From Tardiphaga sp052076105 (GTDB lineage: Bacteria; Pseudomonadota; Alphaproteobacteria; Rhizobiales; Xanthobacteraceae), in contig NZ_CP197245.1 of NCBI RefSeq assembly GCF_052076105.1, positions 3,534,001-3,598,000 on the forward strand: 64,000 bases of DNA. The letters run 5' to 3'. The notes under the pieces were generated by a model. It did no database searches. It had not been told where the DNA came from and saw nothing but the letters and a program-made list of their open reading frames with translations. Of this stretch, positions 24,241 through 32,800 are shown piece by piece. Every line of letters begins with the position of its first letter. Position 1 is the first letter of the stretch. Position numbers and translations under genes: made by a program.

Positions 24241-25314
24241 TCATTGCATGCGCCCGGACAGTCCGCGCTTCAGGCTCATGACGTAGCCAATGACTTCGGC
24301 CACCGCATGGTAGTGTTCGCCCGGAATTTCCTCGTCGATCTCGACGGTGGCGTAGAGCGCGCGCGCCAGCGGCACGTTTTCGACGATCGGAATGTCGTGC
24401 TTGCCGGCGACCTCCCTGATCTTCAGCGCGATGTTGTCGACGCCCTTGGCAACACAGATCGGTGCGGTCATGCCGCGCTCATAGGACAGCGCCACGGCGT
24501 AGTGCGTCGGGTTGGTGATGATCACTGACGCCTTCGGCACGGCTGCCATCATGCGCTTCTTCATGTTCTGCTGACGCAGCTGCTTGATCTTGCCCTTGAT
24601 GTGGGGGTCACCCTCGGACTGCTTGTATTCTTCCTTCACTTCCTGCAGCGACATCTTCAGCTTCTCGTACCAGGTGCGATACTGGAAGAAGAAGTCGGCA
24701 ATGGCGACGAAGGCGAGCATCGCCACCACCGACCCCATCAATTGCAGTGTCAGCGATGTGGTGATGCCGAGCATCGCCGACGGGTCGATATGGATCAAAG
24801 CATCCAGACGAAACCGCTCGGGCCACAGCACCGCGCACATCACAGCGCCGAGCAGAACAAGCTTGAACAGTCCCTTCAGGAAATTGGCGAACGCCTGCTT
24901 GCCGAAGAGGCGCTTGGCGCCTTCCATCGGCGACAGCTTGCTGAACTTCGGCACCAGACCTTCGGTGGAGAACACCAGCCGGTGCTGGATCAGATTGCCG
25001 GCAAGCGCTGCGATCACGAGAAACAGGATCGGCATGCCCATCGTGGACAGGATGGACATGCAGAGGCTCTTGGCCAGCATTAGAAGTCCGGGCCCGTCAG
25101 TCCGTATCATCCAGGAATTTTGCAGAAGGTTCTTAAGCGGCGCCTGCAGCCCGCCGCCGACCGAGCCGTTGAAGGTCGACAAGACCAGCGTCGCGCCGGC
25201 CAGCAGGAACCAGGTATTGACCTCCTGGCTTTTGGCTACGTCGCCGCGTTGGTGAGCGTCGTCGAGCTTTTTTTGTGTGGGGTCATGTGTCTTCTCGGAA
25301 TCGTCGTCGGACAT
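24241..25314 (-). CDS. flhB: Flagellar type III export switch protein FlhB
   Basis: 357 residues. An acidic/Thr N-terminus (DSEKTHDPTQKKLDDA) precedes four membrane helices (about 30-210) and a cytoplasmic domain holding the self-cleavage site NPTH (about residue 267, VIITNPTHYAVAL). Cleavage there switches export from hook to filament substrates. It is part of the inner-membrane export gate with FliP, FliQ and FliR. It follows fliR with a 9-bp gap, in the same operon. Confidence 0.97.
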   Translation of the reverse strand: MSDDDSEKTHDPTQKKLDDAHQRGDVAKSQEVNTWFLLAGATLVLSTFNGSVGGGLQAPLKNLLQNSWMIRTDGPGLLMLAKSLCMSILSTMGMPILFLVIAALAGNLIQHRLVFSTEGLVPKFSKLSPMEGAKRLFGKQAFANFLKGLFKLVLLGAVMCAVLWPERFRLDALIHIDPSAMLGITTSLTLQLMGSVVAMLAFVAIADFFFQYRTWYEKLKMSLQEVKEEYKQSEGDPHIKGKIKQLRQQNMKKRMMAAVPKASVIITNPTHYAVALSYERGMTAPICVAKGVDNIALKIREVAGKHDIPIVENVPLARALYATVEIDEEIPGEHYHAVAEVIGYVMSLKRGLSGRMQ

Positions 25315-25323
25315 CCGTGCCCC

Positions 25324-26094
25324 CTATATCCGCGGCATCATTTGTTGCATGACGCCGGTGACGTATTCGAGGTAGGTCCCCATCATGGTCGCAAGCACGA
25401 CAGCAAAGATCAGGAATCCGATCATGATCGAAAGCGGCACGCCGACGAAATAGACCTGCATTTGCGGCATCAGCCTTGCCAGCACGCCAAGCCCCATATT
25501 GAAGACGAGGCCGAACACAAGGAAAGGCGCAGCAAGCTGCGTGCCGATCTTGAAGGCTGCAGCGAAGGCATTGGTCGCGAGCTTGGCCACATCGCCCGTC
25601 GACATGAGTTCGCCCGGCGCAAAGATCCTGTAGCTGTCATTGATGGCGGCGATCACAAGGTGATGCGTATCGGTGGCGAACAGCAGCGTAATGCCGAGCA
25701 TCGTGAGAAAATTGCCGATCAGCACGCCCTGCTGACCCTGTGTCGGATCCACCGAGGTGACGAAACCGAGACCGAGCTGCTGCGCAATGATCGATCCGGC
25801 AACCTGCAACGCCGACAGCGTGACGCGCGCGGTGGCGCCGAGCACAACGCCGATGATGATCTCATGCACCAGCATCACCAGCAGCGGCACGATCGATCCC
25901 ATATCGACGTTATAGGCACCGCGATGGGCCGGCAGCATGATGAGGGTCAGCCCCAATGCGATCGACAGCTTGGTCCGCGCGGGAATGTTGCTCTCGCCGA
26001 ACCCGGGCATCAACATCACCATTGTGCCTATGCGGGCAAAGGCCAGCATGAAGGCAGCGGCGAGAACGGGCAGGAGCGAGACATCGATGCGCAT
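25324..26094 (-). CDS. fliR: Flagellar export gate protein FliR
   Basis: 256 residues, almost entirely hydrophobic, with six or more helices. FliR-typical segments are visible: FARIGTMVMLMPGFGESNIP near the N-terminus, SIALGLTLIMLP, and PFLVFGLVFNMGLGVLARLM followed by QMQVYFVGVPLSIMIGF. FliR joins FliP and FliQ in the helical export gate at the base of the flagellum. It lies 13 bp after fliQ. Confidence 0.96.
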   Translation of the reverse strand: MRIDVSLLPVLAAAFMLAFARIGTMVMLMPGFGESNIPARTKLSIALGLTLIMLPAHRGAYNVDMGSIVPLLVMLVHEIIIGVVLGATARVTLSALQVAGSIIAQQLGLGFVTSVDPTQGQQGVLIGNFLTMLGITLLFATDTHHLVIAAINDSYRIFAPGELMSTGDVAKLATNAFAAAFKIGTQLAAPFLVFGLVFNMGLGVLARLMPQMQVYFVGVPLSIMIGFLIFAVVLATMMGTYLEYVTGVMQQMMPRI

Positions 26095-26107
26095 ACGGGA
26101 TTGTGCA

Positions 26108-26371
26108 TCACCCCCCGATGATTCGCGACGATATCCGTAGCATGTAGCTCGACAATGCGTCCCCCATGAATGGTAACGCGAGCATCATGGTGGCAAAGAC
26201 CGCGAGAATCTTCGGTACGAAGACCAGCGACTGTTCCTGGATCTGGGTCAGCGCCTGCACCAGCGATACCACGACACCGACCAGGAGGCCCACGACCATC
26301 AGCGGGCCGGACACGATCACAATCGTCCAGATCGCATCGCGGGCAACGTCGAGAGTTTCGGGGCCGGTCAT
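26108..26371 (-). CDS. fliQ: Flagellar export gate protein FliQ
   Basis: 87 residues with two long membrane helices (about 15-40 and 52-75) joined by the conserved loop ALTQIQEQSLVFVPKI. The length is normal for FliQ. It forms the export gate with FliP and FliR. It lies 42 bp downstream of fliE. Confidence 0.96.
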   Translation of the reverse strand: MTGPETLDVARDAIWTIVIVSGPLMVVGLLVGVVVSLVQALTQIQEQSLVFVPKILAVFATMMLALPFMGDALSSYMLRISSRIIGG

Positions 26372-26413
26372 TGCATGAATCCTTGTGTTACGCGCTGTTC
26401 GTGGTGAGGAAGA

Positions 26414-26740
26414 TCAGATCGGCATCTTCATGATGTCTTCGTAGGACTGGATGACGCGATCGCGCACCGAGACCAGCGTCGACACCGCGACGTCGGTTTC
26501 CGCAACTGCCGTGACCACGTCCATCACATTGGCCTTGCCGTTGGCCATTGCGATGGTCTGCGCATCCGACTTGCGGCCGGCATCGAGCACGCTGCCAAGC
26601 GCATCCTTGAGGACCGCGCCGAACGACTGACCGCCACCGGCATCCACCGCCTTGTTGAGACCGCCACCAACGCCACCGCCGGCGTCCATGATGCGCGAGA
26701 GAGCCGAGTAAGCATTGGCGGCGACAGAGGGAGTTGCCAT
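26414..26740 (-). CDS. fliE: Flagellar hook-basal body protein FliE
   Basis: 108 residues, the usual FliE length. A Gly-rich N-terminal half (about 15-45) is followed by FGAVLKDALGSVLDAGRKSD and a C-terminal helix (AEVNVA-type pattern TAVAETDVAVSTLVSVRDRV ... YEDIMKMPI), which is the conserved end. FliE is the adaptor between MS ring/export gate and the rod. It lies 16 bp after flgC. Confidence 0.94.
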   Translation of the reverse strand: MATPSVAANAYSALSRIMDAGGGVGGGLNKAVDAGGGQSFGAVLKDALGSVLDAGRKSDAQTIAMANGKANVMDVVTAVAETDVAVSTLVSVRDRVIQSYEDIMKMPI

Positions 26741-26756
26741 GGTTCAGCTGTCCTGT

Positions 26757-27182
26757 TCAGGCCTTGAGGATGTCGAGCGTGCGTTGAATCATCCGGCGCG
26801 TGGCGCTGATGATGTTGAGATTGGCTTCGTAGGAGCGCTGCGCTTCCTTCATGTCCGTCATTTCCACCAACGAGTTCACGTTGGGGTATTTGACGTTGCC
26901 GGCGGCATCCGCCGCGGGATTGCCGGGCTCGTAGCGCGTGGGAAACGCAGACTGGTCGGGCCTGATGCGGCCGAGACCAACGACGCGGGCATCCAGCGAG
27001 CGGTCCAGCTCGGATTTGAAGGTCGGCACCTTGCGACGATAGGGGTCTCCGCCGGCGTTCTGCGCTGTGGACTGTGCATTGGCGATGTTTTCCGAAATCA
27101 CCCGCATGCGGCCCGCCTGGGCGCGCAGACCGGAGGTCGCGATGCCCATGGAGCGCGAGAAGTCGCTGATATCGTCGGCCAT
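26757..27182 (-). CDS. flgC: Proximal rod protein FlgC
   Basis: 141 residues. The N-terminus has the rod/hook motif (GIATSGLRAQAGRMRVISEN, IANAQST), followed by YRRKVPTFKSEL. The C-terminus has PNVNSLVEMTDMKEAQRSYEANL and IQRTLDIL, all typical of FlgC. It is a component of the periplasmic rod. It lies 29 bp after flgB. Confidence 0.96.
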   Translation of the reverse strand: MADDISDFSRSMGIATSGLRAQAGRMRVISENIANAQSTAQNAGGDPYRRKVPTFKSELDRSLDARVVGLGRIRPDQSAFPTRYEPGNPAADAAGNVKYPNVNSLVEMTDMKEAQRSYEANLNIISATRRMIQRTLDILKA

Positions 27183-27211
27183 GATGAGCTCCCTTTATGC
27201 GCGCGGCGGCG

Positions 27212-27625
27212 TCAGCGCTTGCCGATGGCGGTCTTCAACAGACCGAGGCTGCGGGTGTAGAGCGAGGTCGCGGCGGCATAGTCCATCTGGTTGGCCGAGA
27301 CCTTGAGCATCTCGTCTTCCAGATTGACGGCGTTGCCGGCGGGGCGGGTCTCGTAGCCGACCCGGCTGTTCTGGTTGAAGGAGGCCGAGCCGCCAGTCGG
27401 CAGGATATTGGTGCCGGCGGCGCGCATCATCGGCAGCGAGCCCATGCCACCGGCGGTGACGGAGGTATTGCCCGCCTTGTCGAATTTCGGTTCCACGAGA
27501 TCGCGGGGGCGGAAGTTTGGAGTGTCCGAATTGGAGATGTTTTCGGCCAGCACACGCTGGCGTTCCTGGTGCCACTGCATCTTGGTGCGCAGCGCCGACA
27601 ACATCGGCATGTCGCTGATCGCCAT
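27212..27625 (-). CDS. flgB: Proximal rod protein FlgB
   Basis: 137 residues. MLSALRTKMQWHQERQRVLA, ENISNSDTPNF and RPRDLVEP mark the FlgB N-terminus; the C-terminus (VNLEDEMLKVSANQMDYAAA ... LYTRSLGLLKTAIGKR) forms the rod coiled coil. It is the first gene of the minus operon flgB-flgC-fliE-fliQ-fliR-flhB(-cckA). A perfect TTAA-N7-TTAA box lies 63 bp upstream, with an ftr-like palindrome between box and start codon. This suggests CtrA activation and FlbD-type repression. Confidence 0.96.
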   Translation of the reverse strand: MAISDMPMLSALRTKMQWHQERQRVLAENISNSDTPNFRPRDLVEPKFDKAGNTSVTAGGMGSLPMMRAAGTNILPTGGSASFNQNSRVGYETRPAGNAVNLEDEMLKVSANQMDYAAATSLYTRSLGLLKTAIGKR

Positions 27626-27663
27626 CGGCCTTCTCCGCCCGCCCGGACGAAGCGTCCTGAGCT

Positions 27664-27678
27664 AGGCAGAATTTGCCG
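27664..27678. promoter_or_regulatory. ftr-like (FlbD) palindrome before flgB
   Basis: AGGCAGAATTTGCCG: GGCA / TGCC arms around an AT core. It resembles Caulobacter ftr elements (GGCAnAA.TTGCC type). It lies between the CtrA box and flgB, the position used for repression of class II promoters in Caulobacter. Confidence 0.5.
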
Positions 27679-27687
27679 CCTGCATGG

Positions 27688-27702
27688 TTAATACGAAGTT
27701 AA
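27688..27702. promoter_or_regulatory. CtrA box of the flgB operon
   Basis: TTAA-N7-TTAA (TTAATACGAAGTTAA) matches the CtrA consensus at all eight fixed positions. It sits 63 bp upstream of the flgB start. Confidence 0.65.
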
Positions 27703-27872
27703 TTTCCGGTGGTACTTGTTACCGAACCGTAAATGAATGCTGCAAAATTGACGTTTTTCGCACACGCTAACGCTTTTTTGCCTGAATTGGCCGATTAACC
27801 ATCCCCATCGGCCATACGACGGGGCGGCAGAAGTCGTTTTGGCTGCAGCGATTCATAGTTTATTATTAACCA

Positions 27873-27889
27873 ACGGCAGGTTCTGCCGT
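27873..27889. promoter_or_regulatory. ftr-like palindrome on the fliO side
   Basis: ACGGCAG-GTT-CTGCCGT, with perfect 7-bp arms. It is 112 bp upstream of the fliO start, in enhancer range for a sigma-54 promoter, although no clear promoter was found. Confidence 0.5.
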
Positions 27890-28000
27890 GGGGCGTTAAC
27901 AGATGGGGCGTGATTCACGCTGCGTGCGGAGCGTGCGGGGCTATGACACCCGCAACTCTGGATGTGGCCGTTGCAGCCACCCTGTCTGGCTGGGGACTTT

Positions 28001-29101
28001 ATGATGCAATCATCGGTGCAATTTATCTTGGCCTTCGTTGTCGTGCTGGCGCTGATCGGGCTTACCGCCTGGCTGGTGCGCCGATTCGCCGGCAACCGGC
28101 TGGGCAACAACACCAGCCGCGGGCGCCTGCCGCGGCTCGCAGTGATCGACGCCGCCGCCGTGGACGGCCGCCGCCGCCTGGTGCTGGTCCGCCGCGACAA
28201 TGTCGAACACCTGCTGATGATCGGTGGCCCCTCGGACATCGTCGTCGAGCCCAATATCGTCCGCGCCATGCCCGGCCGCGAACAGGCCCCGCAGCGCGGC
28301 GGCCTCGCTGCCGATGTGGCTAGCCGTGGCCCGTCGCTGCCTGAGGCGCCGAGCTGGGCAGAGAGCAGCGACTCCGGCTTCGATTCCGAACCGCATGTGC
28401 CGGAGCCGGCACCGCGTCCCGCCCGCCCCTCCTTTATCGAAGAGCCACGCCGCCCGGCCGCGCCTTTGCCGGAGCGTCGTCCCGATCCGGTCGCGAGCCT
28501 CGCGCCGGAACCCGCGCCGCGCGTCGAACCGGCGCCACGCAACGACCTTTTCCCGCAGCGGCCGATTCCGCGAAGTGAAATGCCACGGGCGGAGACGCCG
28601 CGTAGCGAGACACCGCGTAGCGAGCCGATGATGCCGCGCCCGATGCGTGCCGATCCGCCGATCCGCACTATGCCGCAACCCCGCACACCGGACCGTCCCG
28701 TCGCGGCTGCGCCGACCCCGCCTGCTGCTCCGGTTGTCGCCCCGGCTCCCGCCCCGGTCGTTGCGCCGCCCGTACCGACGCCAGCCCCTGCGCCCGCTCC
28801 GGCAGTCGCTGTGTCGTCTGCCGACCAGAACCTCGCCGACATGGCGCAGCGCCTCGAAGCCGCCTTGCGCCGCCCTGCTGGCGAAGCCCGCCAGGATGCT
28901 GCGCCTGAGCCTCGGGTCGGTGCTCCGTCGGTAGCGCCTGAGGCACCATCGATCCGCCCTGCTTCGCGGTCGCCGGAAGTCTCGATCGCCAGTCCTGCCC
29001 GTGCAGAGGCGCCGCCGGTCGTCCCGCCGGTCAAATCGGGCTTTGAAAATCTCGAAGACGAGATGGCCTCCCTGCTGGGTCGGCCGAAGTCCAGTTCGTG
29101 A
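28001..29101 (+). CDS. fliO: Flagellar biosynthesis protein FliO with long disordered tail
   Basis: 366 residues from ATGATG at 28001, behind GGGGAC; a longer frame from 27962 is less likely. One membrane helix (about 5-28: FILAFVVVLALIGLTAWLVR) is followed by a FliO domain (about 40-95: LPRLAVIDAAAVDGRRRLVL, DNVEHLLMIGGPSDIVVEP). The remaining ~260 residues are Pro/Ala/Arg-rich, with short repeats such as PRSE. They end in GFENLEDEMASLLGRPKSS. FliO helps FliP form the export gate. The enterobacterial protein is only about a third of this length. The stop overlaps the GTG start of fliP by 4 bp. Confidence 0.9.
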   Translation: MMQSSVQFILAFVVVLALIGLTAWLVRRFAGNRLGNNTSRGRLPRLAVIDAAAVDGRRRLVLVRRDNVEHLLMIGGPSDIVVEPNIVRAMPGREQAPQRGGLAADVASRGPSLPEAPSWAESSDSGFDSEPHVPEPAPRPARPSFIEEPRRPAAPLPERRPDPVASLAPEPAPRVEPAPRNDLFPQRPIPRSEMPRAETPRSETPRSEPMMPRPMRADPPIRTMPQPRTPDRPVAAAPTPPAAPVVAPAPAPVVAPPVPTPAPAPAPAVAVSSADQNLADMAQRLEAALRRPAGEARQDAAPEPRVGAPSVAPEAPSIRPASRSPEVSIASPARAEAPPVVPPVKSGFENLEDEMASLLGRPKSSS

Positions 29102-29853
29102 GTTCGGCGAACCTCCCGCGTAGAGTATTTTTCCTTTCTGTTCTGATCGCCGCCGGGACCTTCGCAGGTCCCGCGATGGCGCAGGACATCAGCATCAATC
29201 TCGGCGGCGGCGGCGGCGGCGGCGTCACCGAGCGCGCCGTGCAGATGATCGCGCTGTTGACGGTGCTGTCGATCGCACCGTCGATCCTGATCATGATGAC
29301 GTCGTTCACGCGCATCGTGGTCGTGCTGTCGCTGCTGCGCACCGCATTGGGTACAGCGACGGCTCCACCGAACTCGGTGATCATCGCACTGGCGATGTTC
29401 CTCACGGCTTTCGTGATGGGGCCGGTGCTGCAACGGTCCTATGACGACGGTATCAAGCCGCTGATCTCCAACGACATCACCGTCGAACAGGCCCTGGTGC
29501 GCGCATCCATTCCGCTACGCGGCTTCATGCAGAAGAATGTGCGCGAGAAGGATCTCAAACTGTTCATGGATCTCTCGGGCGAGCCGATCCCGGCAACGCC
29601 CGAAGACATGTCGCTGCGCATCCTTGTGCCGGCCTTCATGATCTCGGAGCTGAAACGCGCCTTCGAAATCGGCTTCCTGCTGTTCCTGCCATTCCTGATC
29701 ATCGACCTCGTTGTCGCCTCGGTCTTGATGGCGATGGGCATGATGATGCTGCCACCGGCGGTGGTGTCACTGCCGTTCAAGCTGATCTTCTTCGTGCTGG
29801 TGGATGGCTGGTCGCTGGTGGCCGGCAGTCTGGTGCAAAGTTACGGGCAGTAG
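29098..29853 (+). CDS. fliP: Flagellar export gate protein FliP
   Basis: 251 residues from a GTG overlapping the fliO stop. A cleavable signal peptide (ending GPAMAQD) leads into FliP helices. Conserved parts are SFTRIVVVLSLLRTALGTAT, FLTAFVMGPV, the periplasmic loop with RGFMQKNVREKDL, PAFMISELKRAFEIGFLLFL and IIDLVVASVLMAMGMMMLPP. FliP forms the pentameric core of the export gate. Translational coupling to fliO fits the FliO-FliP assembly partnership. Confidence 0.97.
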   Translation: MSSANLPRRVFFLSVLIAAGTFAGPAMAQDISINLGGGGGGGVTERAVQMIALLTVLSIAPSILIMMTSFTRIVVVLSLLRTALGTATAPPNSVIIALAMFLTAFVMGPVLQRSYDDGIKPLISNDITVEQALVRASIPLRGFMQKNVREKDLKLFMDLSGEPIPATPEDMSLRILVPAFMISELKRAFEIGFLLFLPFLIIDLVVASVLMAMGMMMLPPAVVSLPFKLIFFVLVDGWSLVAGSLVQSYGQ

Positions 29854-29865
29854 CGAGGCTCTCGC

Positions 29866-32800
29866 CTACCGCGTCATCTCGATCTTGCGCACATTGACCA
29901 CCGGCTGCGGCTTCAGCGAGCCGGTCGGCATCGGATCGGCACTGGCACCGGGCAGGATCGCCTTGGCGCTGCTTTCGGGGAAGCGCGTCTTCATCTCGCG
30001 CAGGAAGCCGTCGAGCGTATCCACGGACGCAGCCATCTTGGCAATGGCGGCGAATTCCGACGAATTGGTCGAGGTTGGCTTGCTGGCGGTATCGAAGGCG
30101 ATCTTGTCGGCGCCGACATTCATCAACGGCGCATATTTTTCGCGGAAGCGCGCGAGACCGAGCGCATCTTCCGCCAGCGCATAGCCGACAACGGCACGGA
30201 TGATGTCGCTCTTCTCGGCCGAGGTCAGCGGCGAGAAATCCCGCCAGCGGTCGCCGTAATAAAGTTCGATCTGTTCGGAGGCTTCACGCCAGCGCCGCGA
30301 CGACCAGTAGATATCCGAGCGAAGCCGAATCGCTTCGCGCCCGCTGACATGAGAGATGATGTCGAGCGCCAGCTCACGGCGACCGATGTCGCTCTGCGCC
30401 CGCGCCTCGAGCAGCAACCGTTGCTGACGCAGCTCGCCATTGAGATCCGCGATACGCGTGGTGCGCAGCGCGGCGATGGCACGGTCGGGCTTGCGGCTCA
30501 TCAGATAGACCATTGCCAGCCGTGCAGCGACCTGCGAGCGCGCTGCACCTTCGAGACGGTGATCGACCTGATATTGCAGAAGCTCGGCGGCCTGATCGAG
30601 CAGATCGACGGCCACGAGACGATCGGCGAGACGGCGGATCATTTCGTCGCCGCGACGGCCGATCGGGGTCAGTTCGCGAAATTCATAGAACATCGCCAGT
30701 GCATCGACCGGCGGCAGGCTGTCGCCCTTTGGCGACAGATAGATTTGCGAGAATAGCGCCTGCGCCTCGTCCTGCACCTGGCGCGCGGCCTCGCTGTTGG
30801 CCTGACGTTCGGTGGCCGTGCGGGCGGCCAGCAGCGAGTCATTGTAGCGGCCGAGTTCGGCATACATACGCGACAGGATCTGCAGCACCTGCACTTCCGT
30901 GCCGTCGCCGCGCCAGGTCACCGCCAGAATTTCGAGATCATGCAACGCATCCTCGCTGCTGATCTCGTTGCGCTTCTGGCGCAAATTGACTTCACGCAAC
31001 TTGGCTTCGGCTGCGGACTGACGATCCAGCGAACCGGTGACGTCCTGATACTTCGACAGCGCATCCTTCTCACGGCCGAGCGCCTCATCGAGCCAGCCGC
31101 TGAGCAGCATAGCCGCAGGCTTGATCTCCGGCGAAATGCCGACCGTTTCGAGTTCACTGCCGCGCGACGACGCGCCGGCATAGTCCTTCACTTCGAGCGA
31201 GGCCCGCAATGCCAGCATCAAAGCCGCGCGCTGCAGATCGGCCGGCAGCGCGGCGAGCGTGAATTCGGCATTCTTGAAACGCTCACGCGCCTCGACCCAT
31301 TTTTCCTGCTTGGCGTAAGCGAGCGCCTTCCACAATTCTGCATCGTAACCTGGCCCAAGCACCGGATTGGCGACATCCTTCAGGGTCTGTTCGGGGCGGC
31401 CCATCATGGCACTGGCTACCGCATGGACGATCAGCGCCACAGGGCTTTCCTCGCCGACCTTGGTATCCGAGATCGCGAGATCGGCGACGCCCTTGGCCTC
31501 GTGATACATGCCGCGCGCCATGTAGAATTTGGCCAGATCCATTCGCGCCTGTGGCAGCGAACTGGTTTCAGCCGTAGCCGCCGCGTTGATCAACTCGTCG
31601 AAGCGCGCGTTGAACGGACCTTCCTGATCCTTGCGCCACTGGCCGACATCGAAGATCGGCCGGGCGACCGTCGAGGCGCGCTGCGGCGCCGCATCGGCGG
31701 CGGACAGCGTCAGCCCGCCGGGCTTGGTCAGCATCACCTTGTCGATGCTGGCTTCAACGGACACGTCGTCGGAGTTCACCTGAACCACCACGCCGTGAAT
31801 CGATTCCAGCAGCGAGAATTCGACGAAGTCCTGACGGCGAATGAACCCGCGCGATGGCGGCAGCGCGGTAATGATATTGAGCGTATCGCCGGCATCCGGA
31901 TCGACCAGGCGATGCTTGATGCCGGGCTTGGCCAATGGCACCTGCACGCTGGCGCGCGAGGGATCGGCAATGTTGCGCACCGCGGACAGCGGCTGCGACG
32001 GCGTCTGCCGGGTGTCGGCGAGCATCAGCCACCAGGCCTGTCCTGCACCGGCGGGATCGTCGGTCGTGAGAGAGGCCAATTGCGGGCGATTGAGGCGGAT
32101 ACGGATCGCCTGCCCCTTCTCCAGCGGGATCGTGCTCACATCGGCAATGATCGATCCGCTATCGCGGCGGATCGGCGCGGTGTCGATGGGCCGCGTCGAG
32201 TCCGCCACCAGCCACAGGATATCGCCGCGGCGGAACAAAGCGACCGGCGTTGGCGATGGAAAGGCAAAGGCCATGCGCACGCCATCGCTGCTGCGCTTGA
32301 CCTCAACCGGCATGCCCGCCGGTTCGGTCGGCGCAGCAGCGGCCGCCGCAGGTGCGGCGACGGGTGGCGTGACGACGGCTGGAGCGATAGCAGGTGGCGC
32401 AACCACGACAGGCGCAGGAGCCGCCGCTTCCTTGACAGGCGCCGCAACAACAGGCTCGGGCGCCGACGCAGGTTTCGTTGTTTCAACGACCTTGGCCGGT
32501 GTGGGTTTGGGCTCCTCCGGCTTCACCGCCTCGACGGGCGCTGCCGGTGCGGCCGCCGCAACCTCGGCCTTCTTCTCTGGAACGATCTCTTTCGCGATCA
32601 TTTCGGAGGTCGGAGACACGATCTCTCCGGAACGCTGTGCCGGGACGCTGGCGGGCTTCTCGACCTCGGGAGGCTTCGCCGTCACCGGCGGTTTCTCGTC
32701 CACAGGGGCGGCTACGGGCAGCTTGGCCAGCGGTGACGGCTTCTCGTTCTGCTGGAAGCCGATGTCGACGACGTAGCTCTTGTCCTCGCGGAACGACTTC

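Larger units (their letters stand above)
27626..28000. other. Divergent intergenic region flgB / fliO (375 bp)
   Basis: No gene is visible here. It contains the CtrA-type box, two ftr-like palindromes (listed separately) and AT-rich stretches. I found no convincing sigma-54 promoter on the fliO side; TGGGGCG...ACGC near 27903 is at best a weak match. Confidence 0.6.

Noticed and set aside
23025..24281. 418-codon + strand frame opposite cckA
   Set aside because: Overlaps the PAS region of an intact CckA; no plausible domain.
30940..32776. 598- and 311-codon + strand frames opposite the TPR gene
   Set aside because: Antisense to an exported TPR protein with signal peptide and repeat structure; their composition (Arg/Gly/His or Ala/Gly runs) is that of a complementary-strand artefact.
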